From: Clostridium minihomine
GTDB taxonomy: Bacteria; Bacillota; Clostridia; Oscillospirales; Acutalibacteraceae
Assembly: GCF_900240385.1 (NCBI RefSeq)
Contig: NZ_OEQH01000001.1
Location: 186,001 to 250,000, forward strand
Direction of reading: 5' to 3'
Length of the DNA: 64,000 nt
Of the stretch, positions 9,442 through 18,096 are shown piece after piece. Position numbers and translations under genes: made by a program. The number at the start of each line of letters is the position of its first letter. The stretch's first letter is position 1. The notes below the pieces were generated by a model. It did not search any database and had not been told where the DNA came from. It was given only the letters and a program-made list of their open reading frames with translations.

Positions 9442-9540
9442 GAGACTTAATGATATCTGAAAGAAAGTTTAGTACAGTAATGAGAACGCACCCGTTCTCT
9501 AGCCGATAACGAAAGTATTTGGGAACTATGATCCCGAAAA

Positions 9541-9607
9541 AGAGAAGCAGGGGAAGTTAGGCAGGAAGTGCCGGGCCCTTGCTTCTCTTTCGTTCTTTGT
9601 TTTTTAC
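9541..9607 (+). terminator. Probable terminator after the chemoreceptor
   Basis: The 8-bp stem AGAGAAGC/GCTTCTCT, extended by GGGG with CCC, is followed by a T-rich tail. Between the stop codon and this point two small hairpins (GAGAAC-N6-GTTCTC and GGGA/TCCC) give a structured 3' UTR with no reading frame. Confidence 0.5.
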
Positions 9608-9656
9608 GGTAATTATCTAGATTGAAAAGTCGATTTTTCAAATAGTTTCTCAAACT

Positions 9657-9703
9657 AAAGTGATCTGAAAAGTCCATCAGGCTTTCCAGATCACTTTGTT
9701 TTA
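9657..9703. terminator. Bidirectional terminator
   Basis: An 11-bp stem AAAGTGATCTG/CAGATCACTTT sits between the convergent chemoreceptor and alpha/beta hydrolase genes, with T-rich flanks on both strands. Confidence 0.75.
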
Positions 9704-9704
9704 T

Positions 9705-10535
9705 TTATGACAGTTCTTTTAGCAGTTCCAGAAACGCCTTAAAGATACTTTGAATATGCAGGCTGGCTTCGGGGATTAAATCTGTGGTGTCAATCTCTTG
9801 AAACACAGCGTTAGAAAGCAGTGTCGGCATTTCTTTTGCGGCATGAAAAGGAACCATTTCATCCAAAACAGCGTGATGCAGTGAAACGGGCTGATGAATC
9901 GCCGAAAGATTCAGTTTCCAGGGCAAGCGCTGCAATTTGCTTTCCTGTGACATGCCAAAGCAATTCTGATCGATAATTTCCTGCAAGGTTTGAATCACAT
10001 GCCGGGGAACCGTTTCATCGGCCTGTTGTAATGCAGCGGTAAGTTGAGCGGTATATTGTTCCTGTATGGTGCTCACCGGTTCAACCACATAGTTTTGATA
10101 GGCGGTTTGAGCCTCTTCGGAGTAATGACGGAAAATAGAATCTTCATATACGGCGGGAACTCCGCCCAGAATCCAAATCTTTTGGGTGGCCTGCGGTAAG
10201 GCAAGGGCTGTAGCATAGGCATAGGGAGCCCCGGCAGAGCACCCCACCACCTGAAAGGAGTTTAACTGGAGCTGTGATGCAGCCTGCTGAACCAGTGGAA
10301 TCCATTCCGATACGCTGTTCATGGGGATGGGTGTGGATTCTCCGTAACCGATCCGTTCGATAATAATACAGCGAACATCTGCCTTTTCGATGGCAGAGAT
10401 CCACTCTTGGCCCAGCCAGGAACTTCCGGCAAGTCCGTGAAAGAAAAGCAGGGTGTTGCTGCCGTTTCCATAAGTTTGATAACTGAGCTGCCGGTTATTT
10501 TCTAACATGCAGATTTGTTTGCTCATTGGATTCAT
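9705..10535 (-). CDS. Alpha/beta hydrolase
   Basis: Cytosolic alpha/beta-hydrolase-fold enzyme, 276 residues, no signal peptide. Seen in order: the oxyanion-region segment FFHGLAGSS (about residue 31), IIERIGYGES, then the nucleophile elbow GCSAG (about residue 98, Ser nucleophile), a lid-like helical insert, and late Asp/His candidates (DEMVPFH; ASLHIQ). The substrate (ester, lactone or similar) cannot be told. ATG 10535 or the ATG three codons later could be the start. It reads away from a GTTAG-N6-CTAAC operator placed just downstream of a TTGACT-N17-TACGCT promoter on this strand. Confidence 0.82.
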   Translation of the reverse strand: MNPMSKQICMLENNRQLSYQTYGNGSNTLLFFHGLAGSSWLGQEWISAIEKADVRCIIIERIGYGESTPIPMNSVSEWIPLVQQAASQLQLNSFQVVGCSAGAPYAYATALALPQATQKIWILGGVPAVYEDSIFRHYSEEAQTAYQNYVVEPVSTIQEQYTAQLTAALQQADETVPRHVIQTLQEIIDQNCFGMSQESKLQRLPWKLNLSAIHQPVSLHHAVLDEMVPFHAAKEMPTLLSNAVFQEIDTTDLIPEASLHIQSIFKAFLELLKELS

Positions 10536-10603
10536 CCTTCCCGATGCTGTTTTTGAAGAGATAGGTGGTTTGCAGCTGCTGATTGTTCTAAAAAGAAAAA
10601 TAA

Positions 10604-10655
10604 GTTAGAATTGACTAACTAAAGCGTATCAAAGGGTGAATTAAAAGTCAATGCC
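10604..10655 (-). promoter_or_regulatory. Promoter and GTTAG-N6-CTAAC operator for the hydrolase
   Basis: On the minus strand TTGACT, a 17-base spacer and a weak -10 TACGCT precede the perfect palindrome AGTTAG-AATTGA-CTAACT (10603-10620). The operator begins two bases after the -10, covering +1, the same arrangement as at 1652-1701. Confidence 0.55.
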
Positions 10656-10706
10656 CTTTGGTTTAACGGCGGAAGAACAATTTTGAAAAGATTAATTATT
10701 TTTTAC

Positions 10707-10735
10707 TTGACGTATCCCGAGGGCAATGCTATATT
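10707..10735 (+). promoter_or_regulatory. Promoter of the GGDEF gene
   Basis: TTGACG (10707-10712), 17-base spacer, TATATT (10730-10735). It predicts a leader of about 415 bases before the coding region. Confidence 0.5.
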
Positions 10736-10741
10736 GTCAAT

Positions 10742-11158
10742 TTATAACTGGTCTGTTAAACTTTTTGATAAGACACCCGAAACAGGTATTTTTTATTGAT
10801 GAAAAAGCGTATGCTTTACAGACATTAGCCCTTTCTTACCAAGGAAAGAAAATCTGTCGGTAAAAAGGACATTTGCCACTCATTTTTGTTTTTACATGAA
10901 GACTCTCTAATTTGTTCGATGTCTGGCCATATGTGAAAAATAGCAGGAATAACGGGTAAAACCTGCGGCGCGAACGCTTTGCAGGAACACGTTTCAAACA
11001 AGTGGAATAGAAAAGTCTTTGCGGGAAGCAAAGCCTGGAAAATCTGCACGTTTTTCTGCTGCTAAAAGCCTTAAGGGAAATCTTTGAATGTTTAAGCGAC
11101 ATCACCCGTTTGGCCGGGCCTTTCTGTGACTATTCCAATTGTTTTGGGGGAGAGTTTA
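10742..11158 (+). other. Long non-coding leader of the GGDEF gene
   Basis: No convincing gene lies here. Three short hairpins follow each other: CCTGC/GCAGG (about 10961-10984), CACGTTT/AACAAGTG (about 10989-11005) and CTTTGC/GCAAAG (about 11018-11034). I looked for the conserved core of c-di-GMP-I and -II riboswitches and did not find it. Confidence 0.3.
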
Positions 11159-12976
11159 TTGTATTGTCGTATTTTAGAAGCGTTTCGCCGCATTCATTTG
11201 AGGACAATGGTTATTATTTCCGTTACTGTTTCTGTAATATCCGTAGCGGTTGTGTTTTATATCCAAAGTTATTCGTTCTTTTCTTCGATAAAACAAGATT
11301 TTGCAGTGGATATGGAACAAAAAGTACGCCAAAGTATTTTTGAAAATCTGGATAGTTACCTGAAGATTCAGGAGAGCCTGAATCAGCTGAATACTGCCAT
11401 TGCCGGTACAGGGCAGTTGGACCTTTGGGATGAACAAAAACTTGCCGATATTCTGCTCAAAGAAGTGGCAGAAAATAGTCTGGTGGATTCTGCCTATTTT
11501 GCCAACGAGGTGGGCGGAGTGGTGTCTGTTGGGCAATATCACGATCAGTATACGATTTCTTGGAAGCAGGGCATGAAAGATGGAGAATTGTATGTTTACA
11601 GTGCCGATCGCCATGGGGATTTGCTTCATCTTATCCGAACAGAGCCAAATTACGAACCCCGCTTGCGCCCCTGGTATTCAGAGGCCAAACGGCTGAAGGA
11701 TGCGTTTTGGACCAATGTGTATGTGGGCAACAGTGTGCCTGCCTTGATGATTTCGAATTCACTGCCTCTTTTGGACGAGCAAGGAAATGTGGTGGGGGTT
11801 TTTGGTACCGAAATTCTGCTGGAGCGTTTTTCAGAATATCTGCGCACTCTTTCGATTAGCCCCAATGGCAAGGCGTATTTGGTGGAACCCGGTGGAATGC
11901 TGATTGCATCTTCCTCTCAAGAGCCAAATTTGCTTTTTCAGCAGGAAGAATTAGTGCCGATTCAGGCGCAGTATTCTTCAGACCCCATTCTCAGCGGCAG
12001 TTGGAATCTGATTCAGGAACAAATTCAGAAGGAGGGCGCTTTTCAAAACAACACCCAAGAATACCGGTTGGAAGAAGAGAATTATTATTTAGACATCAGC
12101 TGTTATTATTATAAAGATGCGCTGAGATGGTATTTGATTATTGCGGTGCCCAAAGGGGATTATAACCAGCACAACAGTATGTTGTTTTTAAAGCTGACTG
12201 CAACGGCGGCGGCGTTTCTGGCAATGGCATTTGTGTTGGGTGTGTTAATGGCCAAAAAAATCTTGCATCCCATTCGGATGCTGAATCGCAGTGTTTTGGA
12301 GATTTGCAGTGGAAAATGGGGGGCGCAGATTCCAACCGACCGCAGCGATGAACTGGGGGAGCTGACCTGTTCTTTTAATCAAATGTCAAAGACTATTGAA
12401 GAATCTTATGAGTCGTTGCTGTGGCAAAAGAATGAACTGGAATACCTGAATGCCAATCTGGAAGAGATTGTTCGCCGGCGAACAAAAGAATTGCAGATTT
12501 TATCCATAACAGATGAGTTGACTGGAATTTACAATCACCGGTATATTGTAGAGACACTAAAGAACAAAATGAACGGATGGAAAAAGGATGGGGAGCCTTT
12601 AGCGATCGGAATTTTTGACATCGATTTTTTCAAACAAATTAACGATACCTATGGGCATTTGGAAGGCAATCAGATTTTGATTACCCTATCCCAATTTTTA
12701 AAGAAAAATATTCGTTACGAAGATGTGGTGGGGCGGTATGGAGGCGAAGAGTTTTTGCTGATTATGCCGAATACAACATTGGAAGAAGCTTATCAGTTGG
12801 CGGATGCCCTGCGGGAGGAAGCCAGTCATTTACAGATGGGGCAAAGCCAGATTCGGATGACGTTCAGTGGCGGCATCGCCGCCTGCGAATCAAATAATGT
12901 AGATGAGATCATCCGGGTTGCCGATGCCAAGTTGTATCAGGCCAAAGCACAAGGACGCAACCGGATTGTATCATAA
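11159..12976 (+). CDS. Membrane diguanylate cyclase (Cache-HAMP-GGDEF)
   Basis: Predicted to make c-di-GMP from two GTP in response to an external signal; about 605 residues. Parts in order: first membrane segment (MVIISVTVSVISVAVVFYI), extracellular dCache-like sensor (~300 residues), second membrane segment (TATAAAFLAMAFVLGVLMA), HAMP, a short coiled coil, and a C-terminal GGDEF domain with active-site GGEEF (about residue 528). An RYED inhibitory site lies five residues before it, so product inhibition is expected. TTG 11159 is favoured by GGGGGAGAG just upstream; GTG 11126 and ATG 11207 are alternatives. No EAL or HD-GYP partner is nearby. It runs directly into the MBL-fold gene. Confidence 0.9.
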   Translation: MYCRILEAFRRIHLRTMVIISVTVSVISVAVVFYIQSYSFFSSIKQDFAVDMEQKVRQSIFENLDSYLKIQESLNQLNTAIAGTGQLDLWDEQKLADILLKEVAENSLVDSAYFANEVGGVVSVGQYHDQYTISWKQGMKDGELYVYSADRHGDLLHLIRTEPNYEPRLRPWYSEAKRLKDAFWTNVYVGNSVPALMISNSLPLLDEQGNVVGVFGTEILLERFSEYLRTLSISPNGKAYLVEPGGMLIASSSQEPNLLFQQEELVPIQAQYSSDPILSGSWNLIQEQIQKEGAFQNNTQEYRLEEENYYLDISCYYYKDALRWYLIIAVPKGDYNQHNSMLFLKLTATAAAFLAMAFVLGVLMAKKILHPIRMLNRSVLEICSGKWGAQIPTDRSDELGELTCSFNQMSKTIEESYESLLWQKNELEYLNANLEEIVRRRTKELQILSITDELTGIYNHRYIVETLKNKMNGWKKDGEPLAIGIFDIDFFKQINDTYGHLEGNQILITLSQFLKKNIRYEDVVGRYGGEEFLLIMPNTTLEEAYQLADALREEASHLQMGQSQIRMTFSGGIAACESNNVDEIIRVADAKLYQAKAQGRNRIVS

Positions 12977-13076
12977 CAGCGGGGTAAGAACACTCACTGG
13001 GGCAATTCAGCGGTTTTTGCTCAAAACAACAGACATTCGTTTAAAAACTTTAAAAGTAAAAATGGAGATAAATGAA

Positions 13077-13784
13077 ATGAAAAATATTATTATGCTGGAA
13101 ATCCCTTTTTCGTTTGGGGAAGTAAATGACGTGATTTATCCGGTTTTGTTGCAGGATGAAAAAAACTTGGTTTTGATCGATTGCGGCTATATCGGTTTTT
13201 TACCTTTGATCGAGCAGGCTATCGAAGACAAAGGGCTTGACTGCCATCGACTGACCCATGTGGTAATTACCCATCAGGATCACGATCATATGGGTGCTTT
13301 GTGGGCGCTGAAACAGAAATATCCGCAGGTTCAGGTAGTGGCCAGTGAAGTGGAAGCACCCTATATTTCCGGAACAGAGAAATCACTGAGATTGGTGCAG
13401 GCAGAGCAGATGCAGGAGCTTTTGCCCGAGGAACAAAAAGAATTCGGCCTGAAATTTTGCGAGCTGTTAAGAAGCGTAAAGACTGTTCCGGTGGATTGCT
13501 GTGTTAAGGATGGGGATGTTCTGGATTGGTGCGGCGGTTGCAAAGTCATTGCCACACCCGGCCATACCCCGGGGCATCTTTCTTTTTCTTTGGAAGAAGG
13601 CCGAACCATTGTGGCTGGGGATGCGGCAGTGCTGGAAAACGGCAGGCTGATTGTGGCGAATCCCCAGTTTGCGCTGGATTTGGAACAGGCGAAGCAGTCC
13701 TTTCAAAAAATAACAGAAAGCGGCGCCCAGAAAATCTATTGTTATCATGGCGGGTTATGGCAAACCCCAGAAGAAACGAAATAA
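13077..13784 (+). CDS. MBL-fold metallo-hydrolase
   Basis: Cytosolic metallo-beta-lactamase-fold hydrolase, 235 residues. Metal motif: VVITHQDHDHMG (H66, D68, H69, D70, H71). This is the HQDxDH variant in which Asp stands at the second His of HxHxDH, a common variant in this superfamily. A further His comes from ATPGHTPGHLSF. The substrate could be a thioester, lactone or phosphoester; none can be chosen. ATG 13077 has GGAGA 8 bases upstream; longer readings overlap the GGDEF gene without a site. It follows the GGDEF gene by 100 bases and probably shares its transcript, which ends at the hairpin at 13785. Confidence 0.85.
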   Translation: MKNIIMLEIPFSFGEVNDVIYPVLLQDEKNLVLIDCGYIGFLPLIEQAIEDKGLDCHRLTHVVITHQDHDHMGALWALKQKYPQVQVVASEVEAPYISGTEKSLRLVQAEQMQELLPEEQKEFGLKFCELLRSVKTVPVDCCVKDGDVLDWCGGCKVIATPGHTPGHLSFSLEEGRTIVAGDAAVLENGRLIVANPQFALDLEQAKQSFQKITESGAQKIYCYHGGLWQTPEETK

Positions 13785-13826
13785 GAATCCGGGCCATTCC
13801 AAAAAGGAATGGCCCGGATTCTTTCT
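13785..13826. terminator. Strong bidirectional terminator
   Basis: An 18-bp near-perfect stem (from AAGAATCCGGG) with a 5-base A loop lies between two convergent genes, with T-rich flank on the plus side. Confidence 0.85.
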
Positions 13827-13837
13827 GTTGGCAGCTG

Positions 13838-14806
13838 TTATTTTCCAATCCAAGACAGCTTTCGGTATTCAAAAGGATGCAAGCCGGTGTTTTTGCGAAA
13901 CAGCACGGAAAATCGGCTGGCACTGCGATATCCAACGGTTTGCGATATTTGCCCGATGCTGAAATCGGTGTGAGTCAGCAAATGTTCTGCCTGACGGATT
14001 CTGCATCGCTGAATGTATTCGGTGATCGTGCAATGGTGCATTTGGCGAAAGACTGTTTTCAGCTTTGTTTTTCCCATGCAGGCTATTTTACAAAGCTGTT
14101 CCAGTTTTAAATCCATTGAAAAATGGCTGTCGATATAAACCGTTACTGCCTCCATTTGTTCAAAATCCAGCTGCGAAATTCGGGTTACTTGTCGGGAAGG
14201 GCACAGCTTTGTTTTTTCCACAATCAAAGATACGGCCTCAGCGGCTTTTCCCTCATAAAATAGCCTGGCAGCCATCCCCGTTCCCCGGTATTGTTTTACC
14301 TGGTGCAAGAGAAGAAGCATTTCTGGGAATACGGCGGTTTCATCCCAATTGATAAAAGCAGAGCAGGGGTTTCGGTAATCCTCGGGGTATTTTTCCGGTA
14401 AGTAGGTTTCGTAATAATCGGGTGTGATTTCAATTCCGATCGACCGGACAGGAACTTCTTTATGAATCAGGGCGTGGTATCCCCGGGTTGCACTGCAATA
14501 TACCTGCAAGCAGTCGCCGTTTAATCGCCTATAAGGGTTTATCTCGGCTCCCGAGATGGATTCAAAATAAGTCATGCTCAGATATTCCGGCATGTTGCAG
14601 TCAATTAAAAAATCATCATGAAGAATGAAATCATGGATGGTAAACGAGAATAGATTTTGAAAGCTGTAAATCCAATAATATCCCGTTCCGATATCGGGAT
14701 GGATTTGAAAGCACTGGCCTTCCGCGTTATATTGCGGAACAGCACACTTTTTTTCAAAACCGTTTTTCAGCAGATAAGGAATCCGAGCTTGTTCCACCAC
14801 ATTCAT
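13838..14806 (-). CDS. AraC family transcriptional regulator
   Basis: Regulator of 322 residues: an N-terminal sensing domain of about 210 residues and a C-terminal AraC DNA-binding domain with two HTH units (LEQLCKIACMGKTKLKTVFRQM and SIGQISQTVGYRSASRFSVLFRK, then TGLHPFEYRK). This longer type with a GDCLQVYCSATRG-like sensor region is often found beside siderophore or heme transporters in Clostridia (family knowledge). It is divergent from the ECF transporter operon and shares the intergenic palindrome at 14912 with it, so it likely controls that operon. Confidence 0.88.
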   Translation of the reverse strand: MNVVEQARIPYLLKNGFEKKCAVPQYNAEGQCFQIHPDIGTGYYWIYSFQNLFSFTIHDFILHDDFLIDCNMPEYLSMTYFESISGAEINPYRRLNGDCLQVYCSATRGYHALIHKEVPVRSIGIEITPDYYETYLPEKYPEDYRNPCSAFINWDETAVFPEMLLLLHQVKQYRGTGMAARLFYEGKAAEAVSLIVEKTKLCPSRQVTRISQLDFEQMEAVTVYIDSHFSMDLKLEQLCKIACMGKTKLKTVFRQMHHCTITEYIQRCRIRQAEHLLTHTDFSIGQISQTVGYRSASRFSVLFRKNTGLHPFEYRKLSWIGK

Positions 14807-14873
14807 TTTATCACCTGTTTCACTGGATTGGACGAACTTTTATCTCAATAAGCCAGAAAGCCCCAAAACACAT

Positions 14874-14927
14874 TGCGCCGGGCTGTCATTTTCCTTTATA
14901 CTATACTATCAGTTAGTTTTAGCTAAC
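14874..14927. promoter_or_regulatory. Divergent promoter region with GTTAG-N6-CTAAC operator
   Basis: On the plus strand TTGCGC (14874-14879), a 17-base spacer and TATACT (14897-14902) lead into the palindrome GTTAG-TTTTAG-CTAAC (14912-14927). It is the third copy of this element. A TATAGT-type -10 for the minus strand also overlaps here, so the site could act on both the AraC gene and the ECF operon. Confidence 0.5.
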
Positions 14928-15029
14928 CAGTAATACTGTATCATTTTGCAGATGCCTTGTCAATGTGGGCCGGGCGCTGAAAATGGGTGGAAAAACTTGC
15001 CGAAGCAACGAAACAAAAGGAGAATGAAA

Positions 15030-15632
15030 ATGGAATATCAATCGCTGAAAAAGGGACTTTCGGTTCGGGATTTGATTACAACGGGCATTTTCTGCGCGCT
15101 GTTTTTTGTAACAACCATGGTGGGAGGCATGCTGTTTGCTCCGAATCCAGTGCTTACTTATTTGACCCCTCTTGCCATTGCACTGGTCAGCGGGCCGGTT
15201 TATATGCTGATGGTAGCCAAGGTTCCGAAACACGGCCCGATTCTGATTTTGGGTGTGGTAATGGCAGTTATTATGTTTGTGACGGGAATGTTCTGGATGT
15301 GGTGTGTCGCTTATTTAATTTTGGCAGTGGTGGCAGAACTCATTTCCGGAGCAGGAAAATTCCAGAGCAGCAAGCTGAACATTTTGGGATATGTGGTGTT
15401 TTCCCTAAATCCCATCGGCTCTTACATGATGCTTTGGATCAATCAAAAAGCGTATGCTGATTACCTGATTGCTAAGGGAACGGAACCTTCTTATATGACC
15501 ACCATGCTTTCTACCATGCAGGGCTGGATGCTGCCGGCCATGATTGTGGGCACGGCGCTGTGCGCTTTGGCCAGTGCGCTGCTTGGCAAAAAGCTTCTTA
15601 AAAAACAATTTCAAAAAGCGGGTGTTGTTTAA
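15030..15632 (+). CDS. ECF transporter S component, MptS/Trep_Strep type
   Basis: Substrate-binding membrane component of an energy-coupling-factor transporter, 200 residues with about six hydrophobic segments (e.g. LAIALVSGPVYMLMVAKVPKHG, WMWCVAYLILAVVAELISGAG). It fits the Trep_Strep (MptS-like) S-component family, whose substrates are not well established. ATG 15030 is preceded by AAAGGAG. The stop TAA is immediately followed by the start of the T component, so the operon is tightly packed. Because the T component and the ATPases are encoded next to it, this is a dedicated (group I) ECF system. Confidence 0.85.
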   Translation: MEYQSLKKGLSVRDLITTGIFCALFFVTTMVGGMLFAPNPVLTYLTPLAIALVSGPVYMLMVAKVPKHGPILILGVVMAVIMFVTGMFWMWCVAYLILAVVAELISGAGKFQSSKLNILGYVVFSLNPIGSYMMLWINQKAYADYLIAKGTEPSYMTTMLSTMQGWMLPAMIVGTALCALASALLGKKLLKKQFQKAGVV

Positions 15633-16352
15633 ATGAAGCCCGTTTTCAAAACAGGTTCTTCTTCCAAAGGAATCTCGATAGACCCCCGCACCAAGTTGTT
15701 TTTGCTTTTGGTGGGGAATATTACGGTGATGGTAACCCCGTCGCTGGCCTTTGAAATTGGAATGACTGCAGCTATTTTGGTGTTTGGTGTTTTGAGCGGC
15801 GTGACCCGGTTTTCCCTGAAAATGGTGGCAGGCTATGGAATGATTCTTATCATACAGTTGGTTTGTGCCGAATATCTTCTCAATGGTCTTGGGACTTTAA
15901 TTGTCACTTTTGCCATTTTCATGCGCAAAATCTTCCCTTGTGTGATGCTGGGCGGCATTCTGGTTTCTACCACACGCGTCAATGAATTTATGGCGGCCAT
16001 GAATCGAATTCATATGCCGCGCAGTGTGACCATTCCATTTGCGGTGATGCTGCGGTATTTTCCCATGATTTCAGAAGAATGGTCTATGATTAAGGATGCC
16101 ATGCGTATGCGGGGCGTGTCGCCGGATTTGGCTGGCTTTTTTCGCAGTCCTATGTTAACAGTGGAATGTATTTATGTGCCGCTTCTGCTTTCGGCAACTA
16201 AAATTGCAGACGAGCTTTCCGCAGCGGCGGTAACCCGGGGAATCGAAAATCCGGGGCAAAGGACTTGCCTGAAACCGCTGCGGTTTCAGTTTGCCGACGC
16301 TGCTTTTGCACTGTTTTTCACAGTCCTTTTGGGCGCTGCGGTCATTTGGTAA
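15633..16352 (+). CDS. ECF transporter T component (EcfT/CbiQ family)
   Basis: Transmembrane coupling protein of an ECF transporter, 239 residues. The family pattern is clear: an N-terminal hydrophobic block, then long cytosolic coupling helices with AMRMRGVSPDL (an A-R-G motif that contacts the ATPase) and a second AAVTRGIENPG, then a final membrane segment. It starts directly at the stop of the S component and ends about 15 bases before the ATPase start. Confidence 0.9.
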   Translation: MKPVFKTGSSSKGISIDPRTKLFLLLVGNITVMVTPSLAFEIGMTAAILVFGVLSGVTRFSLKMVAGYGMILIIQLVCAEYLLNGLGTLIVTFAIFMRKIFPCVMLGGILVSTTRVNEFMAAMNRIHMPRSVTIPFAVMLRYFPMISEEWSMIKDAMRMRGVSPDLAGFFRSPMLTVECIYVPLLLSATKIADELSAAAVTRGIENPGQRTCLKPLRFQFADAAFALFFTVLLGAAVIW

Positions 16353-16366
16353 AGGGGGTGAACCCA

Positions 16367-17848
16367 TTGATTTCAATGAAAGATGTTTCTTTTCAATACC
16401 AGTCTGGGAAGGACGAAGGACTGGAGAATTTTTGCCTGACAATTGCGCCGGGGGAATGTGTTTTGCTCTGTGGCAGGAGCGGCTGTGGAAAAACAACGGT
16501 CACCCGTTTGATAAATGGGCTGGTTCCCCATTTTTATCCGGGAATGTTACAGGGACAGGTGACGGTAGGGGGGATGGAAATCGCGCAAACCCCTATGTGC
16601 CAAATTGCGCAGGAAGTGGGTTCTGTTTTTCAAAATCCCCGCACTCAATTTTTTAACGTGGATACTGACAGTGAAATCGTTTTCGGTATGGAAAACCTTT
16701 CGTATCCTCGGGAACAAATGGAGGAGCGGCTCAATCAGATTTCAGAGGAGCTGAAAATTGGCAACCTTTTGGGCAACAGTATTTTTGAGCTGTCCGGCGG
16801 TGAAAAACAGAAGATTGCTTTTGCGTCGGTTTACGCCATGAATCCAGATGTATATTTGATGGATGAGCCATCCTCTAATTTGGACACCGATGCCATCGAA
16901 GATTTTAAAAGAACGTTGTTTCTGCTGAAAGAACAGGGGAAAACCGTGGTGATTGCAGAACACCGGCTCTATTATCTAAAAGATTTAGTAGACCGCATTG
17001 TTTATATGGATGAAAAAAAGATTGCGGGAATTTACCGGCCGAAAGAGTTTCTGCAATTGACTCAGAAGCAAAGAGCCGGGATGGGGCTTCGCACTATGGA
17101 ACTGGACGATTTGGCGGTAAGAAAAGCGGAACCCGTGCAAAAGGCTCCTGTTCTGGAAATCAAAAACCTTAGCCTGTTCCATAAATCCAGATGTGTTCTG
17201 GAGGGGATTTCTGTCAGCGCAGCGCCGGGTGAGGTAATCGGTGTGATTGGGCATAACGGCGCGGGGAAATCTACTTTTTTAAGAACTTTGTGTGGTTTGC
17301 ACCGCCAATATGAAGGTGAGTTTTGGTGGAAGGGAAAGCGGGTCGGGGATAAAGAACGGTTAAAGCTTTCTTATTTGGTGATGCAGGACGTGGGGTACCA
17401 GCTGTTTGCCGAAAGTGTGGAAGAAGAATGTATGTTGGGAATCCGGAACCCGGATTCGGCTTTGTGCGATTCCACTTTGCGCCAGCTGGAGCTGGAGCCT
17501 TACCGCAAACGACATCCCAACACGCTGTCCGGCGGGCAAAAACAGCGCACTGCCGTGGCGGTGAGTGTCATTTGCAAAAAAGAAATCTTAATTTTTGACG
17601 AACCCACCAGTGGTTTGGATTATGACAGTATGATTCGGGTGTCTCAATTGATTTCTCGCTTGGCACAAGAAGGAAAAATGATATTTGTCGTTACTCACGA
17701 CTATGAGTTTTTAACGGCTGTGTGCAGTCGGGTGCTTCATTTGGATGAAGGGAAGCTTCAATCCGATTTTTTGATGGATTCCTCTTGTGAAAAAAGGCTT
17801 CAGAACTTTTTTCTGCCGGATGTGCGAGAAACGACAGGCTGCCCTTGA
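16367..17848 (+). CDS. ECF-type double ABC ATPase
   Basis: Two ABC ATPase domains fused in one 493-residue chain, replacing EcfA1 and EcfA2. Domain 1: Walker A GRSGCGKTT, signature LSGGEKQK, Walker B VYLMDEPSSNLD. Domain 2: Walker A GHNGAGKST, signature LSGGQKQR, Walker B ILIFDEPTSGLD, H-loop VVTHDYE. Both sites look intact. It powers uptake through the T and S proteins before it. TTG 16367 is chosen since AAAGGGGGTG lies 6-7 bases upstream; ATG 16376 is the alternative. The AraC gene on the other side of the operator is the likely regulator. Confidence 0.92.
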   Translation: MISMKDVSFQYQSGKDEGLENFCLTIAPGECVLLCGRSGCGKTTVTRLINGLVPHFYPGMLQGQVTVGGMEIAQTPMCQIAQEVGSVFQNPRTQFFNVDTDSEIVFGMENLSYPREQMEERLNQISEELKIGNLLGNSIFELSGGEKQKIAFASVYAMNPDVYLMDEPSSNLDTDAIEDFKRTLFLLKEQGKTVVIAEHRLYYLKDLVDRIVYMDEKKIAGIYRPKEFLQLTQKQRAGMGLRTMELDDLAVRKAEPVQKAPVLEIKNLSLFHKSRCVLEGISVSAAPGEVIGVIGHNGAGKSTFLRTLCGLHRQYEGEFWWKGKRVGDKERLKLSYLVMQDVGYQLFAESVEEECMLGIRNPDSALCDSTLRQLELEPYRKRHPNTLSGGQKQRTAVAVSVICKKEILIFDEPTSGLDYDSMIRVSQLISRLAQEGKMIFVVTHDYEFLTAVCSRVLHLDEGKLQSDFLMDSSCEKRLQNFFLPDVRETTGCP

Positions 17849-17900
17849 GCAAAATACGGCTCGGCGAAAACCCAAGTAACCAAATGGAATAAAAGACTGC

Positions 17901-17929
17901 TTGTTGCTCCCTGTATGGAGGTATATAAT
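17901..17929 (+). promoter_or_regulatory. Promoter of the DHFR-like gene
   Basis: TTGTTG (17901-17906), 17-base spacer, TATAAT (17924-17929). The spacer contains a short inverted repeat, CTCC-N6-GGAG. About 165 bases of leader without a clear structure follow. Confidence 0.5.
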
Positions 17930-18096
17930 ACTTTCATATAGGGACACTTTTTTGTAAGTGATTTATGTTACCGCAGAGTGCGGCATGTTTCAATTGTGCT
18001 TTAGATGTATTTTAGGGCATCGTTATCGCTGAACTTTGAGAACGAAAGCGGGCAGATGATAAAAACAGCATCCCGAGAAGGGGCGAAGAAATCAAA

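Noticed and set aside
9502-9509. GCCGATAA, a sigma-D/sigma-28 -10 element behind the chemoreceptor
   Set aside because: No TAAA-type -35 lies at the right distance, and only a terminator follows, so there would be nothing to transcribe.
10825-11105. Overlapping short minus-strand frames between the hydrolase and GGDEF genes
   Set aside because: No ribosome site, no domain, and the two frames compete for the same DNA; treated as leader DNA.
10742-11158. c-di-GMP riboswitch before the GGDEF gene
   Set aside because: The conserved GCAAACC-type and GACGCAAAGCC-type blocks of class I are not in order, and no class II core is found.
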